This document shows, one piece after another, positions 22,809-33,599 of a stretch of 64,000 nucleotides of DNA; position 1 is the first letter of the stretch, and each line of letters opens with the position of its first letter. A program made the translations under genes and the position numbers. Under the pieces are notes generated by a model. The model was given only the letters and a program-made list of their open reading frames with translations. It had not been told where the DNA came from and did not search any database. The stretch is taken from NCBI RefSeq assembly GCF_027580225.2, contig NC_073351.2:8474501-8538500 (forward strand), written 5' to 3'. The DNA is from Misgurnus anguillicaudatus. Its lineage: Eukaryota > Chordata > Actinopteri > Cypriniformes > Cobitidae.

Positions 22809-25156
22809 TCTTCTTCTGAGCGAAATTTCTGCAGCTAACTCGTCCGACAGCTTTCAAGCTACATCCACCAAATTTTCCACGGACATTCTAACTGGTCTGA
22901 AGAAGTGTGCTATATCTTTTTGACGGGATCCGACTTACAGAATTCCTAAAACGGGAATTTAAAATTCCAAAAGTCCCATTGACTTTACATTGGACAAACT
23001 TTGACGGGTCATAGCTCCGAGTGAGAAATTTGTAGAAACTTGTGGCTTACCACATTTAAGGAGGCTGACAGGCACTGTGAGAACATACCTCACATTGGGG
23101 TGTAAGTTTCACCCCTGGGGTGTAGGAGGCCCCCAAAATTCCCCATTGACTTATAACGGGGCAGGAAACACGCCCATATAAGGGAATAAAAACATTCCAG
23201 ATGGAATATCTTCGCTTTACAGTGTCATAGAGACATGGGGGTGGGCTCATTTTACTCAGGCATCCAATCAGTCTCTCTGGATCATCCCATAGCAATTAAG
23301 CCACGCCCCTAACAACCATTTTTGGGCACCCTAGCAACATCTCCCATAGACTGCCATTATAAAATGCCCAGATGGATATCTTTGCAGCACAGTGTCACAG
23401 AGACATGGGGGTGGGCTCATTTTACTAAGGCATCCAATCAGTCTCTAAGGATTCTTATTGAGCTATTAGGCCACGCCCCTAGCAACCAAATATGAGCACC
23501 CTAGCAACATAATAAACAAAGCCTTATATCTCTGGATCCGAACATCATAGAGACATGGGGGTTGGGTCTTTTGGTCATGTTAGCTTCATGCTAGCTTCAA
23601 GCTAAGTCATACTAGCTTCATGCTAGTTTCATGCTAGCTTTATGCTAATTTAATAATAAATCTTGCTAACTTCATGCTTATTCATGTTAGCATCATGCTA
23701 GCTTCATGCTAATTCATGTTAGCATCATGCTAGCTTCATGTAAATTCATGTTAACATCATGCTAGCTTAATGCTAATTCATGTTAACATCATGCTAGCTT
23801 CATGCTAATTCATGTTAGCATCATGCTAGCTTCATGCTAATTCATGTTAGCATCATGCTAGCTTCATGCTAATTCATGTTAGTTTCATGTTAATTCATGT
23901 TAGCATCATGCTAGCTTCATGCTAATTCATGTTAGAATCATGTTAACTTCATGCTAATTCATGTTAGCATCATGTTAGCTTCATGCTAATTCATGTTAGC
24001 ATCATGCTAGCTTCATGCTAACTTCATGCTAATTCATGTTAGCCTCATGCTAGCTTCATGCTAATTCATGTTAGCATCATGCTAGCTTCATGCTAATTCA
24101 TGTTAGCATCATGCTAGCTTCATGCTAATTCATGTTAGCATCATGCTAGCTTCATGCTAATTCATGTTAGCATCATGCTAGCTTCATGTTAATTCATGTT
24201 AGCATCATGCTAGCTTCATGCTAATTCATGTTAGCATCATGCTAGCTTCATGCTAATTCATGTTAGCATCATGCTAGCTTCATGCTAATTCATGTTAGCT
24301 TAATGCTAGCTTCATGCTAATTCATGTTAGCATCATGCTAGCTTCATGCTAATTCATGTTAGCATCATGCTAGCTTCATGCTAATTCATGTTAGCATCAT
24401 GCTAGCTTCATGATAATTCATGTTAGCATCATGCTAGCTTCATGCTAATTCATGTTAGCATCATGCCAGCTTCATGCTAACTTCATGCTAATTCATGTTA
24501 GCATCATGCTAGCTTCATGCTAATTCATGTTAGCATCATGCTAGCTTCATGATAATTCATGTTAGCATCATGCTAGCTTCATGCTAATTCATGTTAGCAT
24601 CATGCCAGCTTCATGCTAACTTCATGCTAATTCATGTTAGCATCATGCTAGCTTCATGATAATTCATGTTAGCATCATGCTAGCTTCATGCTTATTCATG
24701 TTAGCAGCATGCTAGCTTCATGCTAATTCATGTTAGCATCATGCTAGCTTCATGCTAATTCATGTTAGCATCATGCTAGCTTCATGCTAATTCATGTTAG
24801 CATCATGCTAACTTCATGTTAATTCATGTTAGCATCATGCTAGCTTCATGCTAATTCATGTTAGCATCATGCTAGCTTCATGCTAATTCATGTTAGCATC
24901 ATGCTAGCTTCATGCTAATCATGCAAACTTGATGCTAGCTTCATGCTAATCATGTTAGCTTCATGCTAATCATGTTAGCTTCATGCTAGCTTCAGGCTAA
25001 TCATGCTAACTTTATGTTAAATCAGGCTAGCTTCATACTTAAACATACTAACAACCAGATAGCCTACTAAACTAAACTTCTGTCAAACCGTTTTTAACGT
25101 TCAGGCCAGGCTTTGTCAAGCCAACATAAAGTTTGTCAACAAACTTTTCTATCTAG
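22809..25156 (+). mobile_element. Helitron-like unit 2 (subfamily A)
   Basis: Same order as unit 1: TC start, CTTCTTCTGAGCG head, 32-bp array at about 23575-25035, tail hairpin AAGTTTGTCAACAAACTT and CTAG. The head is close to that of unit 1, including TCCGACAGCTTTCAAGC, so the two form one subfamily. The minus-strand frame at 23056-23295 repeats that at 20984-21187 and is a by-product of the repeated head. Confidence 0.6.
23575..25035. repeat. 32-bp minisatellite array in unit 2
   Basis: Same 32-bp unit as in unit 1. A short block (CATCATGCCAGCTTCATGCT and its neighbours) recurs near 24462 and 24600, showing duplication of a multi-unit segment. Confidence 0.9.
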
Positions 25157-25163
25157 TTATTAT

Positions 25164-27142
25164 TCTTTCTTCTCCTCCCAAAATTTCTGACACTAACTCG
25201 TCCTAGGGCTTTCAAGCTACATGCACCAAATTTTCCACAGACCTTCAGACTGGTCTGACTTAGTGTGCTATATCTTTTCTAACTGATGGGACCTTCTGAA
25301 TTCCTAAACGGGGGGCTCAAACACCCCAAAATTCCCATTGACTTAACATGGAGACAAACTTTGACGGGTCATAGCTGCGAGTGAGAAACTTTTAGAAACT
25401 TGTGGCTTACCACATTTAAGGAGGCTGGCAGACTGTGTAAGAACATACATCACAATGGGGTGTAAGCTGTACCCCTGGGGTGTAAGAGGCCCCCAAAATT
25501 TCCCATTGACTTATAATGGGGCAGGAAACATGCCCATATAAGGGAGTAAAAGCGGCCCAGATGGAATATCTTCACTTTAGAGTGTCGTAGAGACATGGGG
25601 GTGGGCTCATTTTACTCAGGCATCCAATCAGTCTTAATAGGATTCTTATTGAGGTATTAAGCCACGCCCCTAGCAACCAAATATGAGCACCCTAGCAACA
25701 TAATAAACAAAGCCTTATATCTCTTGGTCTGAACATCATAGAGACATGGGGGTTGGGTCTTTGGGTCATGTTAGCTTCATGCTAGCTCCATGCTAAGTCA
25801 TACTAGCTTCATGCTAGTTTCATGCTAGCTTTATGCTAATTTCATAATAAATCTTGCTAACTTCATGCTAAATCATGTTAGCTTCATGTTAAATCTTGTT
25901 AACTGCACGCCAAATAGTGCTAGCGTCATGCTAATCATGTTAGCATCATGCTAATCATGCTAGCTTCACGTTAAATCATGCTAGCTTCATGCTAATCATG
26001 CTAACCTTATGCTTACTTCATGCTAATCATGCTAACATCATGCTAGCTTCATGCTAATCATGCTAGAATCATGCTAGCTTCATGCTAATCATGCTAGAAT
26101 CATGCTAGTTTCATGTTAACATCATGCTAGCTTCATGCTAATCATATTAACATCATGCTAGCTTCATGCTAATCATGCTAATCATGCTAGCATCATGCTA
26201 GCTTCATACTAATCATGCTAGCATCATGCTAGCTTCATGCTAATCATGCTAGCATCATGCTAGCTTCATGCTAATCATGCTACCATCATGCTAGCTTCAT
26301 GCTAGTCATGCTAGCATCATGCTAGCTTCATGCTAATCATGCTAGCATCATGTTAGCTTCATGTTAATCATGCTAACATCATGCTAGCTTCATGCTAATC
26401 ATGATAGCATCATGTTAGCTTCATGCTAATCATGCTAGCATCATGCTAGCTTCATGCTAATCATGCTAGCATCATGCTAGCTTCATGCTAATCATGCTAA
26501 CATCATGCTAGCTTCATGCTAATCATGCTAGCATCATGCTAGCTTCATGCTAATCATGCTAGCATCATGCTAGCTTCATGCTAATTATGCTAGCATCATG
26601 CTAATCATGCTAGCATCATGCTAGCTTCATGCTAATCATGCTAGCATCATGCTAGCTTCATGCTAATCATGCTAGCATCATGCTAGCTTCATGCTAATCA
26701 TGCTAGCATCATGCTAGCTTCATGCTAATCATGCTAGCATCATGCTAGCTTCATGCTAATCATGCTAGCATCATGCTAGCTTCATGCTAACATCATGCTA
26801 GCTTCATGCTAATCATGCTAGCATCATGCTAATCATGCTAACACCATGCTAATCATGCTAGCATCATGCTAGCTTCATGCTAATCATGCTAGCATCATGC
26901 TAGCTTCATGCTAATCATGTTAGCATCATGCTAGCTTCATGCTAATCATGCTAGCATCATGCTAGCTTCATGCTAATCATGCTAACATCATGTTAGCTTC
27001 ATGCTAATCATGCTACCTTCATACTTAAACATTCTAACAGCCAGATAGGCTACTAAACTAAACTTCTGTCAAACCGTTTTAAACGTTCAAGCTACGCTTT
27101 TTCAAGCCAACATAAAGTTTGTCTTCAAACTTTAATATCTAG
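25164..27142 (+). mobile_element. Helitron-like unit 3 (subfamily B, head deleted)
   Basis: TC start, head with TCCTAGGGCTTTCAAGC (subfamily B), array of 31-bp period at about 25765-27015, tail AAAGTTTGTCTTCAAACTTT then AATATCTAG. The head carries only one of the two 150-bp internal blocks present in units 1, 2, 4 and 5, so it lost one by deletion. It is the shortest unit. Confidence 0.6.
25765..27015. repeat. 31-bp minisatellite array in unit 3
   Basis: Unit TTCATGCTAATCATGCTAGC plus ATCATGCTAGC, 31 bp, one base shorter than in units 1 and 2 (AATCATG instead of AATTCATG). Each unit contains the 10-bp palindrome ATGCTAGCAT. Confidence 0.9.
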
Positions 27143-27152
27143 TTATTATTAT

Positions 27153-27205
27153 TATGTTGGCTTTGAAAAAGCCAACATATTGTTATTGCTTTTAAACTTA
27201 TTATT
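27153..27205. repeat. single hairpin unit between Helitron-like units 3 and 4
   Basis: Fifth copy of the hairpin repeat seen four times at 20515-20722 (ATGTTGGCTTTGAAAAAGCC, then AACATATTG), placed between CTAG of unit 3 and the TC of unit 4. Confidence 0.8.
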
Positions 27206-27207
27206 AT

Positions 27208-29674
27208 TCTTTCTTCTCCTCCCAAAATTTCTGACACTAACTCGTCCTAGAGCTTTCAAGCTACATGCACCAAATTTTCCACAGACCTTCAGACTGGTCT
27301 GACTTAGTGTGCTATATCTTTTCTAACTGATGGGACCTTCCGAATTCCTAAACGGGGGTCTCGAACACCCCAAAATTTCCATTGACTTAACATTGAGACA
27401 AACTTTGACGCGTCATAGCTGCGAGTGAGAAACTTGTAGAAACTTGTGGCTTACCACATTTAAGGTGGCTGACAGGCTCTGTAAGAACATACATCACAAT
27501 GGGGTGTAAGCTGTACCCCTGGGGTGTAAGAGGCCCCCAAAATTTCCCATTGACTTATAATGGGGCAGGAAGCATGCCCATATAAGGGAATAAACGCGTC
27601 CCCGATGGAATATCTTTACTTTAGAGTGTCGTAGAGACATGGGGGTGGGCTCATTTTACTCAGTCATCCAATCAGTCTCTTAGGATCGCCCCAAAGCTAT
27701 TTAGCCACGCCCCTAGCAACAATTTTGGGTACCCTAGCAACATCTCCCATAGACTACCATTATAAAAAGCCCAGATGGATATCTTTACACCAGAGTGTCA
27801 TAGAGACATAGGGGTGGGCTCATTTTACTCAGGCATCCAATCAGTCTTAATAGGATTCTTATTGAGGCATTAAGCCACGCCCCTAGCAACCAAATTTGAG
27901 CACCCTAGCAACATAATAAACAAAGCCTTATATCTCTTGGTCTGAACATCATAGAGACATGGGGGTTGGGTCTTTGGGTCATGCTAGGTTCATGCTAGCT
28001 CCATGCTAAGTCATACTAGCTTCATGCTAGTTTCATGCTAGCTTTATGCTAATTTCATAATAAATCTTGCTAACTTCATGCTAAATCATGCTAACTTCAT
28101 GTTAAATCTTGTTAGCTGCACGCTAAATAGTGCTAGCGTCATGCTAATCATGTTAGCATCATGCTAATCATGCTAGCTTCACGTTAAATCATGCTAGCTT
28201 CATGCTAATCATGCTAACCTCATGCTTACTTCATGCTAATCATGCTAGCCTCATGCTACCTTCATGCTAATCATGCTAACATCATGCTAGCTTCATGCTA
28301 ATCATGCTAGAATCATGCTAGCTTCATGCTAATCATGCTAGAATCATGCTAGCTTCATGCTAATCATGCTAGAATCATGCTAGTTTCATGGTAACATCAT
28401 GATAGCTTCATGCTAATCATATTAACATCATGCTAGCTTCATGCTAATCATGCTAGCATCATGCTAATCATGCTAGCATCATGCTAGCTTCATGCTAATC
28501 ATGCTAGCATCATGCTAGCTTCATGCTAATCATGCTAGCATCATGCTAGCTTCATGCTAATCATGCTAGCATCATGCTAGCTTCATGCTAATCATGCTAG
28601 CATCATGCTAATCATGCTAGCATCATGCTAATCATGCTAGCATCATGCTAGCTTCATGCTAATCATGCTAGCATCATGCTAGCTTCATGCTAATCATGCT
28701 AGCATCATGCTAGCTTCATGCTAATCATGCTAATCATGCTAGCATCATGCTAGCTTCATGCTAATCATGCTAGCATCATGCTAGCTTCATGCTAATCATG
28801 CTAGCATCATGTTAGCTTCATGCTAATCATGCTAACATCATGCTAGCTTCATGCTAATCATGCTAGCATCATGCTAGCTTCATGCTAATCATGCTAGCTT
28901 CATGCTAATCATGTTAACATCATGCTAGCTTCATGCTAATCATGCTAGCATCATGCTAGCTTCATGCTAATCATGCTACCATCATGCTAGCTTCATGCTA
29001 ATCATGCTAGCATCATGCTAGCTTCATGCTAATCATGCTAACATCATGTTAGCTTAATGCTAATCATGCTAGCATCATGCTAATCATGTTAACATCATGC
29101 TAGCTTCATGCTAATCATGCTAGCATCATGTTAGCTTCATGCTAATCATGCTAGCATCATGCTAGCTTCATGCTAATCATGCTAACATCATGTTAGCTTA
29201 ATGCTAATCATGCTAGCATCATGCTAGCTTCATGCTAACATCATGCTAGCTTCATGCTAATCATGCTAGCATCATGCTAGCTTCATGCTAATCATGCTAA
29301 CATCATGCTAGCTTCATGCTAATCATGCTAGCATCATGCTAGCTTCATGCTAATCATGCTATCATCATGCTAGCTTCATGCTAATCATGCTAGCATCATG
29401 CTAGCTTCATGCTAATCATGCTATCATCATGCTAGCTTCATGCTAATCATGCTAGCATCATGCTAGCTTCATGTTAATCATGCTAGCATCATGTTAGCTT
29501 CATGCTAATCATGCTAACATCAGGCTAACTTCATGCTAATCATGCTACCTTCATACTTAAACATTCTAACAGCCAGATAGCCTACTAAACTAAACTTCTG
29601 TCAAACCGTTTTAAACGTTCAAGCTACGCTTTTTCAAGCCAACATAAAGTTTGTCTTCAAACTTTAATATCTAG
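27208..29674 (+). mobile_element. Helitron-like unit 4 (subfamily B)
   Basis: TC start, subfamily B head with both internal blocks, a 31-bp array at about 27980-29550, tail hairpin AAAGTTTGTCTTCAAACTTT then AATATCTAG-T. Head and tail match units 3 and 5 closely. Confidence 0.6.
27980..29550. repeat. 31-bp minisatellite array in unit 4
   Basis: Same 31-bp unit as unit 3. Its left edge shares degenerate copies (TGCACGCTAAATAGTGCTAG) with units 3 and 5. Confidence 0.9.
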
Positions 29675-29690
29675 TTATTATTATTATTAT

Positions 29691-32299
29691 TCTACCCCAA
29701 ATTTCTGACACTAACTCGTCCTAGGGCTTTCAAGCTACATGCACCAAATTTTCCGCAGACCTTCAGACTGGTCTGACTTAGTGTGCTATATCTTTTCTAA
29801 CTGATGTGACCTTCCAAATTCTTAAACGGGGGGCTCGAACACCCCAAAATTTCCATTGACTTAACATTGAGACAAACTTTGACGGGTCATAGCTGTGAGT
29901 GAGAAACTTGTAGAAACTTGTGGCTTACCACATTTAAGGAGGCTGACAGGCTGTGTAAGAACATACCTCACAATGGGGTGTAAGCTGTACCCCTGGGGTG
30001 TAAGAGGCCCCCAAAATTTCCCATTGACTTATACTGGGGCAGGAAACATGCACATAAAAGGGAATAAAAACGTCCCAGATGGAATATCTTCACTTTAGAG
30101 TGTCGTAGAGACATGGGGGTGGGCTCATTTTACTCAGGCAACCAATCAGTCTCTTAGGATCACCACAGAGCTATTAAGCCACGCCCCTAGCAACAATTTT
30201 GGGTACCCTAGCAACATCTCCCATAGACTACCATTATAAAAAGCACAGATGCATATCTTTGCACCAGAGTGTCATAGAGACATAGGGGTGGGCTCATATT
30301 ACTCAGGCATCCAATCAGTCTCAATGGGATTCTTATTGAGGTATTAAGCCACGCCCCTAGCAACCAAATATGAGCACCCTAGCAACATAATAAACAAAGC
30401 CTTATATCTCTTGGTCTGAACATCATAGAGACATGGGGGTTGGGTCTTTGGGTCATGTTAGCTTCATGCTAGCTCCATGCTAAGTCATACTAGCTTCATG
30501 CTAGTTTCATGCTAGCTTTATGCTAATTTCATAATAAATCTTGCTAACTTCATGCTAAATCATGTTAGCTTCATGTTAAATCTTGTTAGCTGCACGCCAA
30601 ATAGTCCTACCGTCATGCTAATCATGTTAGCATCATGCTAATCATGCTAGCTTCACGTTAAATCATGCTAACTTCATGCTAGCTTCATGTTAATCATGCT
30701 AGAATCATGCTAGCTTCATGCTAATCATGCTAACCTTATGCTTACTTCATGCTAATCATGCTAGCATCATGCTAGCTTCATGGTAATCATGCTAGAATCA
30801 TGCTAGCTTCATGCTAATCATGCTAGAATCATGCTAGCTTCATGCTAATCATGCTATAATCATGCTAGTTTCATGCTAACATCATGGTAGCTTCATGTTA
30901 ATCATATTACCATCATGCTAGCTTCATGCTAATCATGCTAGCATCATGCTAGCTTCATGCTAATCATGCTAGCATCATGCTAGCTTCATGCTAATCATGC
31001 TAGCATCATGCTAGCTTCATGCTAATCATGCTAGCTTCATGCTAGCTTCATGCTAATCATGCTAACCTTATGCTTACTTCATGCTAATCATGCTAGCATC
31101 ATGCTAGCTTCATGCTAATCATGCTAGAATCATGCTAGCTTCATGCTAATCATGCTAGAATCATGCTAGCTTCATGCTAATCATGCTATAATCATGCTAG
31201 TTTCATGCTAACATCATGGTAGCTTCATGTTAATCATATTACCATCATGCTAGCTTCATGCTAATCATGCTAGCATCATGCTAGCTTCATGCTAATCATG
31301 CTAGCATCATGCTAGCTTCATGCTAATCATGCTAGCATCATGCTAGCTTCATGCTAATCATGCTAGCTTCATGTTAGCTTCAAGCTAATCATGCTAGCTT
31401 CATGCTAGCTTCATGCTAATCATGCTAGCACCATGCTAGCTTCATGCTAATCATGCTAGCATCATGTTAGCTTCATGCTAATCATGCTAGCATCATGCTA
31501 GCTTCATGCTAATCATGCTAACATCATGCTAGCTTCATGCTAATCATGCTAACATCATGTTAGCTTCATGTTAATCATGCTAGCATCATGCTAGCTTCAT
31601 GCTAACATCATGCTAGCTTCATGCTAATCATGCTAGCATCATGCTAGCTTCATGCTAATCATGCTAACATCATGCTAATCATGCTAACATCATGTTAGCT
31701 TCATGCTAATCATGCTAGCATCATGCTAGCTTCATGCTAATCATGCTAGCATCATGGTAGCTTCATGCTAATCATGTTAGCATCATGCTATCTTCATGCT
31801 AATCATGCTAGCATCATGGTAGCTTCATGCTAATCATGCTAGCTTCATGCTAATCATGCTAGCATCATGGTAGCTTCATGCTAATCATGTTAGCATCATG
31901 TTAGCTTCATGCTAATCATGCTAGCATCATGCTAGCTTCATGCTAACATCATGCTAATCATGCTACCATCATGCTAGCTTCATGCTAATCATGCTAACAT
32001 CATGCTAGCTTCATGCTAATCATGCTAGCATCATGCTAGCTTCATGCTAATCATGCTAGCATCATGCTAGCTTCATGCTAATCATGCTATCATCATGCTA
32101 GCTTCATTCTAATCATGCTATATCATGCTAGCTTCATGCTAACATCAGGCTAACTTCATGCTAATCATGCTACCTTCATACTTAAACATTCTAACAGTCA
32201 GATAGCCTACTAAACTAAACTTCTGTCAAACCATTTTAAACGTTCAAGCTACGCTTTTTCAAGCCAACATAAAGTTTGTCTTCAAACTTTAATATCTAG
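29691..32299 (+). mobile_element. Helitron-like unit 5 (subfamily B)
   Basis: Starts TCTACCCCAAATTTCTGAC, the closest to a classical Helitron TCTA start. It has a complete head and the longest array (about 30450-32170), which contains a 332-bp internal duplication. The tail hairpin and CTAG end at 32299 and are followed by T in unrelated sequence, marking the right edge of the whole cluster. Confidence 0.6.
30450..32170. repeat. 31-bp minisatellite array in unit 5
   Basis: Same 31-bp unit, with a higher-order duplication. Marker variants AACCTTATGCTTACTTCATG (30732 and 31064) and ATCATGGTAGCTTCATGTTA (30881 and 31213) both recur at an offset of 332 bp. Confidence 0.9.
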
Positions 32300-32855
32300 T
32301 TGTAACAATTTTATCACTCCAACTGACTGTACACACGACATGCTGGTAGTTAGCAGTATACTGTGACTTATGTGTTCGAGATTAGGTTTTGCTGACCTGG
32401 TTGTGTTTAGTGCAGTGGTGACTTGCTTATACAACCTGAGGAGGCAGGTGTATCCTAAAGTTTCTTTAAGGTCTTCAGCATAATCTGATTCTCTTTATAC
32501 CATAAAAACACTACTAGAATTAAAAAAACTACAAAAAATCTGGCTCGTGCACCAAGGGCACTCGCGTAAAAGGCCTCTCCATCTTAAAGTCCCGGGCTGA
32601 ATTTCAGTCCCAGTACGTGCCTGATCATAATGGCTCTGTGAGCTCCCTATCTAGACAATATTTTTTGGTAGCTTTGTTTCATATGCACAATCTCATCCAT
32701 ACAGGAGCAATCCCAAACGAAAATGAACTCCATAAATACATACTGTATTTATTACAAAATAGTATCAAAACAAAATAGGTCCATCTAAGTAATAATGAAC
32801 CTAATATGTGTGTGTTACGCAAAGAATAATTGACAAATAATGCACACCCAAGGTA
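32300..32855. other. intron flanking the Helitron-like cluster
   Basis: Unique-looking sequence. I see no gene or repeat end in it. Confidence 0.4.
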
Positions 32856-32859
32856 GTAA

Positions 32860-33223
32860 TGTGGCATGACGTGAAGCGGAGTGTGCACTTTGGTGTGCAC
32901 TATTTTCAAATTATTCAAAGGACGGAGTCAATTATTCCCCTTATACCACGGTTACCGCAAAGATTTCTCTAGTGGTTATGTTAAGACATTTGACAGGTCC
33001 GGTGTGTGTTTTGCAGAAAATAATCAACATTTCTCAACCAATCAGAATAAAGAATTTATATTTATACCACAGGGCTGTTAAATGCTTTATTCTGATTGGT
33101 TGTTCCACGAGTATGCATTAGGTTTTGATAAACCTAACCTGTGGTTATAGACTGGTATAAGCGTAATAATTTACTCCAGTCCTTTAAATTATTTGAAAAT
33201 AATGCACACATGCTTCACCTCGT
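32860..33223. repeat. fold-back MITE with ATAATGCACAC ends
   Basis: The left part GTGTGCACTATTTTCAAATT with ATTCAAAGGAC is mirrored at 33178-33215 by GTCCTTTAAATTATTTGAAA and ATAATGCACAC. A second inner inverted pair (AATCAGAATAAAG and CTTTATTCTGATT) lies at 33041-33102. A 66-codon plus-strand frame crosses it by chance. Confidence 0.6.
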
Positions 33224-33231
33224 GTTGCCTT
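33224..33231 (+). repeat. 8-bp target-site duplication (left)
   Basis: GTTGCCTT, identical to 33576-33583. Confidence 0.85.
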
Positions 33232-33575
33232 TAGGGCTGCATAACAACTAATCGCAACTTTGCAGAATAAAAGTTTTTGTTTACATCATATGTGTGTGTA
33301 CTGTGTATAATAATTAGGTGTATATATAAATGCACAAACATGCATGTATATATTAAGAAATATTTACATGTGTTTATAAATTTTTATATTAATATATAAT
33401 TTATAAAATATAAATACTTACAATATATACACATATTTTTTCCTTAAATTATACATGCATGTGTATGTTTTTATATATACCTAATTATTATACACAGTAC
33501 ACACATATATATGATGTAAACAAAAAACTTTTATTCTGCAAATAATTAGTTGCTATTAGTTGTTATTCAGCCCTA
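33232..33575. mobile_element. hAT MITE, 344 bp, TAGGGCTG ends
   Basis: TAGGGCTGCATAACAACTAA at the left is mirrored by TTAGTTGTTATTCAGCCCTA at the right. The inversion continues inward (AGAATAAAAGTTTTTGTTTA). The perfect 8-bp duplication GTTGCCTT fixes the limits. Same family as the element at 52291. Confidence 0.9.
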
Positions 33576-33599
33576 GTTGCCTTACCACCTTGATTTTGT

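Noticed and set aside
21515..32170. Regular 31-32 bp repeats as a CRISPR array
   Set aside because: There are no unique spacers; repeats are contiguous and degenerate, and the genome is vertebrate.
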